The notes below the pieces were generated by a model. The model ran no database searches. It had not been told where the DNA came from and saw only the letters and a program-made list of their open reading frames with translations. Positions 34,295 through 47,272 of a stretch of DNA of 64,000 nucleotides are shown here, piece by piece. The stretch is from positions 247,175,919 to 247,239,918 of the forward strand of contig CM077643.1 in NCBI GenBank assembly GCA_039707465.1, read 5' to 3'. Numbering within the stretch: the stretch's first letter is position 1; each line of letters begins with the position of its first letter. Source of the DNA: Rhabdophis nuchalis. Taxonomy: Eukaryota; Chordata; Lepidosauria; Squamata; Natricidae. The translations under genes were made by a program, and so were the position numbers.

Positions 34295-35552
34295 GAAGAA
34301 TTAAGAGGATGGATTCATTGTATGCCACCTTGAGCTCCTCTACATCGGGCAGGATATAAATCAAATAAGAAGGCAGCTTTTGTTAGGACTATGGTGGTGG
34401 AGGAAAGAGGTCAGCAGGGCAAAAGGAAGCACTCATCTAAATATATATAAAGCATGAATTTGATATCACAGCCCAGGAGAGCCAACCAACAACACGAAGT
34501 AGAAGCTGATCATTTCAAAGAATTGTCCCAGAAGTTTATAACGATACCTCATGGGCTAGTGTTATGATGGGTTGGGAAAAACTGAAGCATAATCAAGGGA
34601 AAATGCAGATATCGTGTTCATGCTGTATCACTGCAGCCCAGAAAGTAAAAGAAACTTGCCTTTTTTCGGCGATATATAGAATGGCTCCTGTTGATGATTA
34701 AATATTTTCAAGGTCATGAAATCCACAAGTTTTTAATTACACAGACAGAGATAACCTGCAAGCAAAGCACAAGATGTCAGGATGTTTTCCTTGGACAGTC
34801 TGGGTCTACTTTTATTTTCTTTATTCACTTTTCTTCTGGGCAGTGACACCCAGTTCATGTTTTGGAGGAAAGGGTTCACCTTCCTTCCCTGCATGCTGAG
34901 ATCCCAGTGAAAAATCCTTCCCTCTCTGCAGCTGCTATTTATTTAAAAGGGTTTTTTTTTAAAAAAAAAATTAAAAACCCTGACAAAATGACGCATTTGG
35001 TATGATGTCCGATTTGGCCCTAAAAGTTAAAACAAAAGCAACTGGAAAGTGCAATGGCCCATACTAAGTTTGTTTGTTTTGACGATTGTTTGCCACCCAA
35101 AGTTAATGGTTTGAGATAGATGGCTATACAAATAGAATAAGTCAATAAACAAGCAGCCCATACTAAGCTGCTTGCTTGGAAACAAATCCCATTGATCCTC
35201 AGGTTCCAATTTTTACATCTAAGACTTTTTGTTTTGCATCCAACATAGAGGAGGAGGAGGAGGACTAAACTTCCTGGATTTTCCTGGCAGAAGAAACATT
35301 TCTGCCTGTAGATTGGTTAGATAAGCAGATGTAAAAAAAAAAATTCACTGCATTCTCCACCTGTTATGTTGGCTGTGGATTTAATATCCTCCCAATCAAG
35401 AGCTATTCTCCTTAGTATCACATTGGGTTACTAGGCAATATAATAATTCTTAATAGGTCTCTTGATTGGTTGAAAAGTGTCTTACAACTTCAGTAATTTC
35501 CATTGAAGAAATTCTGACCATTGACTTATATTACCTAGATATTTCTTGAATT

Positions 35553-35655
<103 letters not shown>

Positions 35656-35760
35656 ATTATTCATATCTTCCTTTTTTGCCTGGTAATTGGCTTTAGCTCT
35701 GGTCTCTTTCTTTTCCCGCCACCATTTTTAATTTAAGACAGTTCTCTATTTTTATTTTAG

Positions 35761-35955
35761 CTGATTTTTTACTATGGAACAACTGACAAATGGTGTCCTC
35801 TGCAGTACTACGAAGAGATGAAGATGGAGTTTCCAGACGGAGATATTCGAATCTGTGAGAAAGGAATCTGCCATTCTTTTGTCTTGGATTCCAGTAAAGA
35901 AATGGCTGAAATGATAACAGGCTGGATACAGGATGATCTCGCCAAGCTAGGATGA
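35761..35955 (+). CDS. LDAH: LDAH last coding exon
   Basis: Starts in frame after the acceptor ...TTTTTATTTTAG and encodes 64 residues: LIFYYGTTDKWCPLQYYEEM, then KMEFPDGDIRICEKGICHSF, VLDSSKEMAEMITGWIQDDL, AKLG, stop TGA at 35953-35955. As recalled, the human C-terminus reads YYGTIDPWCPKEYYEDIKKD and DFPEGDIRLCEKNIPHAF, a close match. The Asp in GTTD and the His in CHSF sit where the family's acid and histidine catalytic residues are expected; the nucleophile serine is in an upstream exon. It joins the exon at 22321 in phase 0. A short AKLG end differs slightly from the mammalian one. This is the terminal exon; the 3' UTR begins at 35956. Confidence 0.95.
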   Translation: MIFYYGTTDKWCPLQYYEEMKMEFPDGDIRICEKGICHSFVLDSSKEMAEMITGWIQDDLAKLG

Positions 35956-36383
35956 AGACAAAGTGGATAGCAGGAGGAATTAGTTGTATCGTGGCCATGT
36001 AATATTCCTTGATAGGTCATGCCTTGATCTGTCTGTTTAGTATAGTTTGCTTTTTTCTTCAAGCTCTGGTGTTACCCTGATGGCTCATATTACATTCCTG
36101 TTGACAGGTTTCTAACAAATGTCCAAGGTAAGGTTGTAAACACATGGGGATGACTGTATCAAACCAGAGCCCTGGATTCCTTTAGGCCAGTGTCAGTCTC
36201 CCTCTACAAACAGTGACTACCTGTTCAGGTAACTCAGAGGATTGTTGTAACAAAGAAAGAAAGAGATCCTCTGCCCTCCATGTGCCATTTTGATTTTCCA
36301 AATTTATGAATTAATGGCCCATTAATTGTTTGTCCAGCTAGCACAGTGCCTCTAGCAGGATTGTATTAATTATTACATCAGGT

Positions 36384-36711
36384 CAGGGGTCGGCAACTTT
36401 AAACACTCAAAGAGCCATTTGGACCTGTTTTCCACAGAAAAAAAAGCACCAGGAACCACTAAACCCTTCCCGTGCCTGCCTATTTCATGAGCGGATAGAA
36501 AACTAGCATATGTAGTTGAATTAAATATTCTGTTTTCTTCTTTTCTTGGATTTATCCATGATTGGCCTACCGGGGGTCAAAAAGCTCAATTAATCACATG
36601 CCAGCCGGTATCGCACATTGGCGGTTGTGATGCATATTTTGAGCGGCGGGGCCACAGCAGAGGGATGAAAGAGTCACTTGCGGCTCCAGAGCCGTGCATT
36701 GCTGACCCCTG
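36384..36711. mobile_element. hAT element (Charlie-like ends), 328 bp
   Basis: Ends CAGGGGTCGGCAAC and TTGCTGACCCCTG. The target duplication CATCAGGT / CATTAGGT differs at one base. Contains CAAAGAGCCATTTGGACC and CACTTGCGGCTCCAGAGCC blocks, standard for this vertebrate hAT group. Confidence 0.9.
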
Positions 36712-37044
36712 CATTAGGTGTTTAGATCTTCTAACATATCAAGTCTGTTCATCAACACTATTCATTCTGCCACAACATTGTAGTAGTATTGCACCCATAA
36801 TTGTGTCCCTTACTGTTGAAGTGATTAGGGTTAGAATCGACTGTCACTCATCTTTGGGGGAAAATAGCATCTAATTTAGGGTGATGATATTAGAATAGCA
36901 AATCACTACAAAATTGTTGTTGTTATTTCTTAAATTATTTTCAACATCCATTGTGATGGAAGACATATATTTGGGATGCAGAAAAAGAACTATGTTGCTC
37001 ACAAGCAGAACCAACAATGAATTAGTAAGATATAGTACTTCTTA

Positions 37045-37466
37045 CAAGTAATCCTTGACCTATGACCACTATTGAGATCAGAATTTCACTCGGTAAACAA
37101 AATGATTGTTATGCAAGTCATCACATGATTTTATGACCAGTTTTACCAGTTGTTAAGCAATTTCACATGTTTGCAACATGGCCACTTAACATGGTTGTTA
37201 AGTGAATCACATACAGATGTTAAGCAAATTCTGCTTCTCTAATTGAAGTTGCTTTACAGAAAACTGCTTGGAAGATCACAAATTGGGATCATATGGACCG
37301 GCAGATACTGCACCAGTAGTAAACATAAGACAGTTGCCAACTTCCCAAAGTGCAATCCCATGATATGGAAGTGGTATGATGGTTGTATGAGGACAGGTCA
37401 TAAATCACTTTTTCACGGCTGTCATAACTTTCAGCTATTGTTAAATGAAAGGTTGGCATTTGTATA
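37045..37466 (+). mobile_element. Dispersed 'GTAATCCTTGACC' repeat
   Basis: AGTAATCCTTGACCTATGAC at the left, then TTGTTAAGTGAATC motifs and a CATGGTTGTTAAGTGAATCA block, as in 33449-33790. A shorter relative begins near 37655 (AGTTCTTGACTTACGATC). Confidence 0.5.
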
Positions 37467-37817
37467 ATACTATCTGTATTGAGAAACATCTAAGTACTTT
37501 GGTTAGAGGTATGCAAATGTTAAAACTGGAGCCACATTTTGTCTACTCCACTTCATTAGGGGACTTTGATTACTCAATATCCAGCCTATGGAATTGTCTT
37601 TTTTCTATATGAACAACCTTTTGCCTCAGACAGTGGGAATAATTGCTGAGTTACAGATAGTTCTTGACTTACGATCAGTTGCTTATTGCTTATCTATCAT
37701 TTAAAATTACAACTTACCTGAAAACGCAGAGTTACAACCTACTTTAGTGGTTCCAACGGTCGCCCCTCTTGCGGTCATGTGACCGCATTTCAAGCACTTG
37801 CAGCATGCCTACATTTA

Positions 37818-38331
37818 CCGTATTTTTCAGAGTATGTTGTACCTTTTTCCCTCAATGAGGCTGAAAATCTGGGTGCATCTTATACATTGAATTTTTTGCC
37901 ACCTGAAGCCCCGCCTCCTTCACCAAAATGGCCATGGATAGCCTTATGGAGGCTTTCAGAGAGCTCCCAGGGGCTGGGGAGGGCAGAAATGAGCAAACAA
38001 TGGATCGTTTTTTGCTCAATTTTGCCCCTCCCCCCCCCAGTCCCCAGGAACACTCTAAAAGGCTCCATAAGGCTATGCATGCAATGTTTTTTTATAAAAA
38101 TTGAGCCCGTTTTTGCAAAAAACACGCACTTTTTGCTTGTTCCTTCCCCCCCCCCCTCCCCAGGAGCACTCTACAAGCCTCCTAAAAGCTATTCATGCCT
38201 TTGGGGGGGTGGAAATGGGCCCATTTTCATGAAAAACGGGCTGTTTTGGGGAGGTTTGCAGAGTGCAAAAACTTTTCTTTTAACATTTGCCTCTTCAAAA
38301 CTTGGTGCATCTTATACTCCGAAAAATACAG
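37818..38331 (+). mobile_element. TA-flanked TATAAGACGCAC element, copy 6
   Basis: Left end CCGTATTTTTCAGAGTAT, right end CTTATACTCCGAAAAATACAG (split between 38311 and 38331), with TA before the left end. The body shows paired AGGCTTTCAGAGAGCTCC / GGAGCACTCTACAAGCCTCC blocks. No microsatellite expansion in this copy, so it is a fair proxy for the family's compact form (514 bp). Confidence 0.8.
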
Positions 38332-39340
38332 TGTCACGTGAACACATTTTATGACTGTTCTTCCAAAACCTGGGGGTTACAGAAGTCTGTGTTCTCCGCT
38401 ATAGAAAACAACGGGTTTGATTAACAATCACCGTGTTTCCTTAGGAACTACCATATTTGATTAACAACTGCCACAAAAAAGGCCATCAAATAGTGTTGGG
38501 CAGGTTTCATTATGGTCATATGTCAAGGACTGCTGTACATGTTATATTAGAACTACTTTTAGAATAGACAGAACGTGGATGACATACTTCTTTTATTACT
38601 TATTTTTCTCAAGAAATAGTCTCTGCTGGGTATGGAATAATTTCCTCCCTACCTCTGTTTTTTTCTTCATTTTTTGTGATTTTTGACAAATTACAAAAAC
38701 AAAAAGCGAATACATTAATGCTCGTACTTTGGGAATTTGGGAGAAAAAAAACTTGGGATTACCTTGTGTACCATAAGCTGATACTGAACCATTCTTCTTG
38801 TCTACCCGATTATTTAATGCAGCATGCTGTGTTAAATGCCATGTTCTATGCTTGTCATTCTCCCTAGCCTTGACCACTACCTAAGCTAGGGTAGCCCTGT
38901 GATTGTGAGGGGGGAGAGAAACTAATGGAAAATTGCACACATAGACATGCTGGGCATCTCTTTTTGCTTCCGGCCCACCCTGGAAAAAAAGCCCAGGGCG
39001 CAACTGGGCTTCGTTGTGGAGGAAGAAGCCCCATTTCCAACAGCACCACTATCTGCTGCTGGCCAAGACTGGAAAAGAAAGAAGAAGAAAAAAAGAAGCT
39101 GTTTGTCACTTGGTTCACATTTTTGCAAACTTAGGACTTGTGTTTGGATGATCGGCTTGGCTGGTTCTGTGCTATGCGATCCCTCCTCCCCACCACCAGG
39201 AAAAATCTGAGCTGGTAGCAGACAACAAAGAGAGCGGCCATCTTGGCAGGAAGCCCAGGCATTGCTAAGGTGCCTGGAAGGCTGTCCCCGTCTGCTGTGT
39301 GATAGTGGTGGGCTGGGGGGTGGTTGTTTTAATCATAGGA

Positions 39341-39658
39341 CAGTGATGGCTAACCTTTTTTGGCTCGCGTGCCAAAAGGGGGGAGAGCAGGGGGGTGTCG
39401 TGCATGGGCATGCCACACCCCTAATGCTATGTGCGTGACCCCTTGCTTTTGGTGCACATTTTTCGCTCTCCCCACCTCCAGAGGCTTCAGGAGCTCCCTG
39501 AAGCCTCCAGAGGGTGAAAAACAGCCTCAAAAGAAGGCTTAAATCAGTTGGCCAGTGCACACATGCACACTGGAGCTGACAGGACAATGCCTCGCGTGCC
39601 CTAAGAAATGGTTCCGCATGCCACCTGTGGCACCCGTGCCATAGGTTCGCCATCACGG
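39341..39658. mobile_element. hAT element, 318 bp
   Basis: Ends CAGTGATGGCTAACC and GGTTCGCCATCACGG. Perfect 8-bp duplication TCATAGGA (39333-39340, 39659-39666). Interior blocks GGCTCGCGTGCCAAAAGG and CCTGTGGCACCCGTGCCAT recall vertebrate hAT families with the 'gtgccatag' end. Confidence 0.92.
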
Positions 39659-42149
39659 TCATAGGAGAAAGGATTCCGCTGTTGATTGAAGCCATTGCAG
39701 GCAGGATGGGCACAAGATTTAACTAGCTCTACCCCCTTCTCAGCTGGCTTCATCCCCACCCCTGTTGCTGCAAGGAGTAAAAAGAAAAAGGATTACTGGG
39801 GGGACTGGCCTATCTAAAACATTAATCTTAATTTAGCCTCAGGGCCAGCAACAGAAAGAAAGGGAAAGCTCTGCATTTATTCCTTGCAGGTTTTTCTAAT
39901 GGTGGAAGTTAGCTTAATCCAAACCAACCCTGAGGACCTTCCATGGGACAACTAACCTTATCTAGCCCCATTACTGCCTGGGGTTAGCATACCAATATAT
40001 CGTCCCTCACCCCTCCAGTAGGCAGGTATAAATAGAGCCACAAGGTATTTGCCCCAGGGCTTTGACAGGATATGTTGAACCGTTATAAAACGTCAATAGA
40101 TGTATTAAATGTTCTGACCTACATGCATATATATTGCTTGGACAGATATTAATATTACTGGAAATCCAAGTCGCATAAGCATATCTAGCATTGTCTCTAA
40201 CATTTAAGGAGGGTTTTTGAAGTGTAAAAAATTATTCTGTATGGGTATTACATTTACATAACTCAGTTGTTTGTACACTGTTTTATTCGGTGGTCTCATT
40301 AAATCCTGGTGTTTTGTAGATCTTAAAAAAACATATTCCTATAATATTTTTGTGCGTAAGATGTGGTCACTCAGAGGAGCATTTATAATCTGGTAGTAAC
40401 AAGTGTTGCCTGCCAAAAGGAAAACTCAGTTTTTAAAACGTTCAATATTTAATTGAAAACACCCAGCACTGACCATAGGACACATTCATGCGGTGAAGTA
40501 TGATCCATTTGTCCAGTGACAGCCTATTTTCAGAATATGATGCTTATTAATTTTGCTACTCTTTTCATTATCTGGTCATCTCTATAATCCTATCTTGGAA
40601 CTATTGCAGGATTTCTCAACACAATTTTAATCATAGGGATTCATTGCCTGCTTTTACTTGAAACTTAAAATGTTTGTGCTCATTAGTCGTTTACACATGG
40701 GAATATAGGATTGTGATCATTTAAACTAATTTTGTAAATTAATTGCTTAATGCGAAATACTAGTTTATTTTAAGAATTGTTGTTCATTAATAATACAGCT
40801 ACCTTCTTCTTGCTTTCTGCATTTGAATGATTCCTTTGATCTTTGTTTCAGAATGTTGTTATTCCAATGGCAGAAAACTGAAATTGATAAGTGATGAATA
40901 AACATTATTTCTCAGTTTTAATTTTGAATTAAATGGAATAAAGTAAACTGAGCCAGAGCAAGTACTAGGAGTACAGTTTTACAGTCAGTTTCTACCTTTG
41001 TTTGTTCAGAAGTAAACAAAACACTATTAATTGCTCTTCGTTGCTTTGTAAGTTTCAAAATATGTTTGTATGGAGGAAAGGGTTTGATTTGCAAAAAAAT
41101 TGGGAGTGCCGAGCAAAAAAAAATAAAAATTGGTTGGTTGGTTTGTACCCCACCTTTATTATTTTAATAATTCAAGGTTGTGAACATATCCAACACCCTT
41201 TCCTCCTCCTATTTTCCCTACAAAAACAACCCTTCAAGGTGGATTGGGCTGAGAGGGAGGGACCAACGCCCAAGATCACCCAGCTGGCTTTCATGGCAAG
41301 TCATGAAAATGGTAACAGAAAAAGAAAACCATCTTTAACGCATCTTCTGTTTCCCCTAGATAGCTTCCCTTGTGTTTCATTTGCACATTTCTAGTTCTGA
41401 AAGAATTGCTCTCATGTTCCATTTTTTTGCAGATAGAACAAGACACATCATTGAAGAAACCAAAACTTGGGACTCTGTAAATGTGGTTGTAGTGAAACAG
41501 AGCAATTGTTCAATTAAAGCCTGTAGTACAAATGAGGGCTGGGCAACTCTTGTTTTTGAATCTCTTAAACTGAGTTGAAAAGCTACTTCAGAAGCTACTC
41601 CCACCTGCTTACAAAACAAATGGGTTGCATGTGTACATACGTGTGTGGGAGGAGTGAGTGAATCTTGCAAAAGATACAGTGGCTTTAATGAGTCAAAACT
41701 AGTACTATTTTATCCTTTCTGTACGTTCTAGGGATTTGCACAGGCCTGAACATTGACTTCCTAACCTGTTTGTGACTTTTTGGATAAAACATGGTAAAAT
41801 AAGGGCAGCAAGAAGACAGTAGGTTCAAGTCCATCATCAGTCACAATGTGCCTTTGGGCCGAGCCATTCCACCTGACAGGGTTGCTGTTGATGTGAGAGA
41901 AAATAAAAGAAGGAAGTGTTGGATATTCTGACTTGAGCTTCGGAAGAAAAGGCAGCATGAAAATAAAACTAATAAGTAAAACTTTCCTTTAAACAATTTC
42001 TCATTATAACTTGAGTGAGGAACTTGCTTTTAAGAATTGAATATAATTGTTGTATTTGTAGAAAGGCTACCTTGTAGAAGCATTGAACCTTGTCCACATG
42101 AAGAACCAGACTATCTATATCCAATGAATAGCTGTAAGATTTCTAAATG

Positions 42150-42153
42150 TTTA

Positions 42154-42214
<61 letters not shown>
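42150..42214. repeat. (TATC)n microsatellite
   Basis: About 16 perfect TATC units, equivalent to GATA on the other strand. Confidence 0.97.
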
Positions 42215-42215
<1 letters not shown>

Positions 42216-43066
42216 CTACATAAACATATACGTTATAAACATTATGATCATTAGCACAGTATTTCTATTTACTATTTCATTCTGATCTCCTTATTCTAAT
42301 TGGTCCACTGAAAAACACTTTGTTTGAATAACAGAGAAGAATGTGACTGTTAGTAAGCTACTTAACACTTGGTGTAGAATGGTGTAAAAACCCACTTGTA
42401 CCCTGGAGGCTGTCATTTTATTTTCAGGGTCACAGGGTCAAGTTAAGGCTTGGGATTATTGTGTGCCCCAAAGCCTCTTTATTGAAATTTAGGCAATGTA
42501 AGAACCCACTGAGAGTCTCCTAGTGACCAAGAGTAATTAAAGCAGTACATAACACTGAAAGAGAAAGCTATGGAGTGGGAATATAGAGCGACTGCCAAAA
42601 GTGGCTGCTGCTTTAAGCAGTGATCGTGCAGAATTTATGGAGTAGGACAACAACTGTATAAAATGAAACCATGGAGGGAGAACACCATTGTCCTTGTGTA
42701 AAAGAAGACATAGCAAAGAAGTGTTAGGCATTGACAGGAACTCCTTAACATCACATGATAAAAAGGATAACTCTGGTGAACATTTTTGTATACTTGCTGT
42801 ATATTCGGTTCTTATTAGTCATTTTATCACTCATTTGCATTTTCTTCTCAGCTAGAGATATTTTATTCTGTGCATGATGAAGAGGGAGCCGGAGGGCTTT
42901 CCATTTTGCATGTTATAAAGAGCACTGGTGGGATTCTGAAGATGCGAATTCGTAGCCCACTGAAGCTTATATAAATATTAAAATGTTGCCCACATACTGA
43001 TAAAAGGAGATCCATGATGCCGTCCTCTTTTCATTTAGTTACCCTCTTCCTTGACTTCATTTTAAT

Positions 43067-43289
43067 CAGGGGTAATCAACCTTTTTATACCTACCGCCCA
43101 CTTTTGTATCTCTTGTTAGTAAAATTTTCTAACCGCCCACTGGTTCCACAGTAATGACGATTTATAAAGTAGGGAAGCCAAATTAGAAAAAGGAAGAAAG
43201 TGCTTCAGTATCGTACAAAACCGCTACTGCCCACCATGAAAGCTGGAACGCCCACTAGTGGGCGGTAGGGACCAGGTTGACTACCACTG
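43067..43289. mobile_element. hAT MITE, 223 bp
   Basis: Ends CAGGGGTAATCAACC and GGTTGACTACCACTG. Perfect 8-bp duplication ATTTTAAT (43059-43066, 43290-43297). Interior has repeated CCGCCCACT motifs and AGTGGGCGGTAGGG, their complement, near the right end. Confidence 0.93.
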
Positions 43290-43413
43290 ATTTTAATGAA
43301 TGAACCTGGTTTCAAGTCTGGTTTCAAGCAAGACCATTAACTGGAAAGAGGACAGAAACAATTGCCATAATAGGAATGTCCTTACGGAAGTTTAAAATGA
43401 AAATCTAATGCTA

Positions 43414-43627
43414 GAGCTGTGATGGTGCAGTATTGCAGTATTGCAGGTTAACTCTGCCAAAGGCCAGCAGTTCGGTTCTGACCGGCTCAAGGTTGACTCA
43501 GGCTTCCATCCTTCTGAAGTCAGTAAAATGAAGACCCAGATTGTTGGGAGCAATAGGCTGACTAAACCACTTAAAGGGAGCTGTAAAGCACTGTAAAGCA
43601 GTATATGAGTCTAAGTACTATTGCTAA
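43414..43627 (+). mobile_element. tRNA-derived squamate SINE, sense
   Basis: GATGGTGCAGTATTGCAG head, GGTTCTGACCGGCTCAAGG, TTGACTCAGGCTTCCATCC, AAAATGAAGACCCAGATTG, AAGCAGTATATGAGTCTAAG, then a short ATTGCTA tail. Same family as 572-783 and 21767-21966. Confidence 0.8.
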
Positions 43628-44102
43628 TTTGGGCTATAATAACAGAATCTTGCAAGTCTGATTGTGCTGTCCCTTCTCCGTTTTATACTTAAGTGAATTA
43701 GAGAGATCTCTATCTATATCTCTCAAATATTATCCCTCTGTTTTGACCTTAAAATATGTCTTGCCCCTTGTCTTCCTGACAGTAGTGTTTGTACATGTCC
43801 AACAAAGACATCTTACTTTCTACAGGTGATCACGTCAGATGGTGGAAACTTACACACACAGACACACATCTAAGCTTAATCTTCCCTTAGCATACAGGTG
43901 CTGTGGTGAGAGAGATGATCCTTACACATTGGAAACTTGGCAGAACCTGAAGGCAGAAAGCTATAATCCCATTTAAACAGAGAGGTCCCCAGATGCTACA
44001 TAGCTGACTTGCCAAATATTGAATGGACGTCATCTTAAAGAATGGTTTATTAAAGTACTGGCTCATTCTTAACACAGGTAAGTGCCAGGATAGAAAAACC
44101 AT

Positions 44103-44214
44103 ACAAATGGTTCTCAGCCTTTTCTTCACCACTGACCCTCCCTTTAAATACCTTTTGTGGCCACGGGGCCATGGCCACAGATTCCCAAGACTTACTGTAA
44201 CTCAAGAACCACTG
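44103..44214. mobile_element. Degraded hAT MITE
   Basis: AATGGTTCTCAGCCTTTTCT at the left and CTCAAGAACCACTG at the right resemble hAT ends of the CAGTGGTTCTCA type. The target duplication is not convincing. Confidence 0.45.
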
Positions 44215-44647
44215 CCATAATGGTGCAGGCAGAAAAGCAGTCGCCCTCAGCTGCTCAATCCAGCATTTATCAAGTGTTCAAACTTTACCAACCTACAATG
44301 ATTGCTGGTGCTGCTAACATTACATTGCTGACTTTTGATATGGAAATAAGTCTGAATTCTGTCCTGTCAGCTTTAGTATCCAAAATGCAGAAGGGTGAGT
44401 GAAATGTATAAATTTCCTGACAACCACTGTACATCTATCTTTCCTGTATAACTTGCTAATTTAGAGGTTGAACTCCCGGCCTTTCTTCTGAAAGTGTGAA
44501 ACAAAACTATTAGTCACTATTTCATCTGGGTGACAGTATCATTGTCTCTGTTCCTTAGATGCCAAGTGAGAAAAGCAGTATCCTAAGGCACAAGGTGCAA
44601 TACTAAAAAAAAGTTTCCTGAAGAAAAATACAGAGAAGCAACTTATC

Positions 44648-44665
44648 AATAAAATATTTAATAAA
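44648..44665. terminator. Overlapping poly(A) signals on both strands
   Basis: AATAAA at 44648-44653 and 44660-44665 on the + strand, and ATTAAA on the - strand (44662-44657), within a TGTA- and AT-rich 350-bp tract (44640-45000). It could end a long LDAH or GDF7 transcript, or be chance in AT-rich DNA. Inference only. Confidence 0.2.
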
Positions 44666-46100
44666 CTTATCTGTACAAAATATTTAAATGGTTAGTTAAG
44701 AGTATACATAATTGCTTATTTAACAAATATAAACCACTATATAATATATTCAAGAAAATATATATTGCTTGTTTACAACTGATTTACAATCCATTATGTA
44801 CAATCTATTTAAATTTTAGAATACGTACAATGCATTTACACCCTTGCTTACAGAGCTATCTTCCATAGAACATTTCACATATAGATCCACATAGCATTTT
44901 AATCTCTACTCCGAAAATAGGCATCTATTTTTATATACACTGATATATTGAACACCGTAAATAAAAGTTCTACAAAGTAAAAAAAAAATAGGAAAGACCA
45001 AGACAAAGAAAATGATCTGGGGATTTTGACACAAGAGAACTAAATGTATAAATTAGGATGCAAAATTGGAAGCATGCTGCCTTGGATTTGGAGTGAGACT
45101 GCAAATATTGTTTTAGTATATACAGAAAGCAATTGCGCTTACTTAGCCAGAGAAATTAAATATGCTCCGACAACCTTTTTGTCTGAATCATTCAAAATAT
45201 GGAATAAAGAAAATGCAACTAGTTTCCTGGGGGGGAATAATAATAATAATAAAAAGGAATCCAGTTTCTTGTCAATGAAGAATGGAATTGCATACAGAAA
45301 ACACCCTAAGTGCATTTTTTAGATCTGGATTGTTAACATCTTCGGTCTTGTTAACACTGTATTTTAAAACTAAATATCAATGGCTTCATTTCCACATATA
45401 TTTAACTCTTTCTGAAGTTATTCAAGGAAAGGGGAACTGCACAAATTGTGGAAAGGACTCATCAACATTTAAGCTGAGAGAAAATATTGATGAGAAAAGT
45501 AGGCGAAGACCAAGAGCCAAGAACTGTGGGGGCATTCTTGAGGTCTGGCCAAAGTTAATTCAACTATTTGCAGCCCAACAATGTAAAAAATGTCAAAATG
45601 TGCAACACTATTTTTTTTATCTAGACATTTTCACTCTCTTCCCTCTGGCCATATTTCGAGATAAGTTACATTCATAGGACCTGAGTCCAAACCCACAGTA
45701 AATCAGGCGTATCTCCACCAAGGTCAATAAAATTATGATTCTAACCAATGTGAATGTTGGGAGAGAGGCGAGAAGGGGAAGGTACAAATATCAGACTTTG
45801 TACATCCATGAGTCTCTACCGCAGATTTTTTTTTTAAATCTGCCCTTGAAATGGTTGCATTTAACAGAGCAGAGGCAGGATTATATGACAGGCATGCTAC
45901 AATCCTGTCACTTTTTGGGTTCTTGCAGATACCAAAGAGAGAATTTTCCCTGCTTACTTATAATTTATGCCCTCCATAGATAATTGGACTAGCCAACTAT
46001 GGTTAACCATAGTTTATGAGATTAACCCAATGTTGGCAGTTCAGATTGCTATGCAGAATCATAAACTACCCCAGGGCTGAGTCTGTATAATATGCCTGAT

Positions 46101-46299
46101 CAGTGGTTCTCAACCTTTCAAATGCCACGATCCTTTAATACAGTTTCTCATGTTGTGGTGACCCTCAACCATAAAATTGGTGTCTCGGTTCCTAAGAACA
46201 TCGAAAATATGTGCTTTCCGATGGTCTTAGGTGACCCCTGTGAAAGGGTCATTCGACCCCCCCCCAAAGGGGTCACAACCCACAGGTTGAGAATCGATG
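46101..46299 (-). mobile_element. SPIN-type hAT MITE (SPIN_NA-like), copy 1
   Basis: Read on the minus strand it follows the SPIN non-autonomous consensus as I know it: CAACCTGTGGGTTGTGACCC, CTTTCACAGGGGTCACCTAA, GACCATCGGAAAGCACATAT, TTAGGAACCGAGACACCAAT, TTTATGGTTGAGGGTCACCA and ATGAGAAACTGTATTAAAGG. Flanking octamers TGCCTGAT / TGCTAGAT match at six of eight positions. No transposase inside. Confidence 0.92.
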
Positions 46300-47186
46300 T
46301 GCTAGATTAAAATGTGGTACAGTTAGTTTATGGTTCAGGATGGCTAACCTGAATTGATTGGCTGGGGACTTCATAAGGCATTGTCACCCTGCAATTGGGG
46401 CAGGGAGTTCCTAGCCCTGAAGTTGTTCTTGGCCTGTAGAGCTTATAATGCCTGATTAGTGAGTCATGCTTTTGAAGGGGAGTGGGAGTTGGAATCAAAT
46501 ATTAGCTGAATAGACATCCTTCTGAACTGCATTTAAGAAGCCCAAAGCAGACACACTTTCCACCCTCTCCTTGTTGCAATTTGCAAAAGTTAGGCATAGT
46601 TGGGCTTGTTTTCAAACACAAACCACATAAAGACTGTAGCATAAAATTGCATATCTTGCTTTCCATAAGTGAAGGCAAATAATAAATATGCAAGTATGTT
46701 ATACATGCATGTATCAAGCAGCTTGTGTAAACATTTTCGAAGAAGGAGTAAAGTTTTGTGGATGAAATATACCGATAAAAATTCAACAAATCATTTGGGT
46801 TTTTAAAAAAAGAGATCATTGCCAATTCCACTACTCCTCAAAAATATGATGCAAAAGATTTATTGTTTATGGCAAGATCAGAACTGTTGCTATTTCATTG
46901 CGGTTCTCCAAAGCAGAAAATCATGCTAGAGGTTTTGTTTTTTCTGTTAGGATTTTTAAAAAAACCTGCATCTCGTCCAATCTGATCTTGAGGAAACATT
47001 TTATCTCACCTGGATATATCTTATTCTCCCCTGTACCATCTCACTGATTAAATATTGATTCTAGAGCCTCTCCTGCCATGTTTTTATACAGTATGTACAC
47101 CACAGGTAGCTTTATATCTGAGAGGAGTTTTGTCCCAATGGTATTCATTTGCTAAGTGTGCCAATTAAGGGCCCCATTTTATAGTT

Positions 47187-47272
47187 ATAAAATAAAAAGT
47201 TTTAGCAGTGGGGATGGGGTACAATGCACCTTTTTTGTACCCCATCCCCACTGCTAAAACTTTTCATTTTAT
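47187..47272. repeat. 37-bp-arm hairpin
   Basis: 47187-47223 and 47236-47272 are reverse complements with one mismatch. The stem core is TTTTAGCAGTGGGGATGGGG and the loop is 12 nt (ATGCACCTTTTT). It lies in otherwise repeat-poor intergenic sequence. It could be a miniature foldback transposon, a recent inverted duplication or a small-RNA hairpin. Confidence 0.9.
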
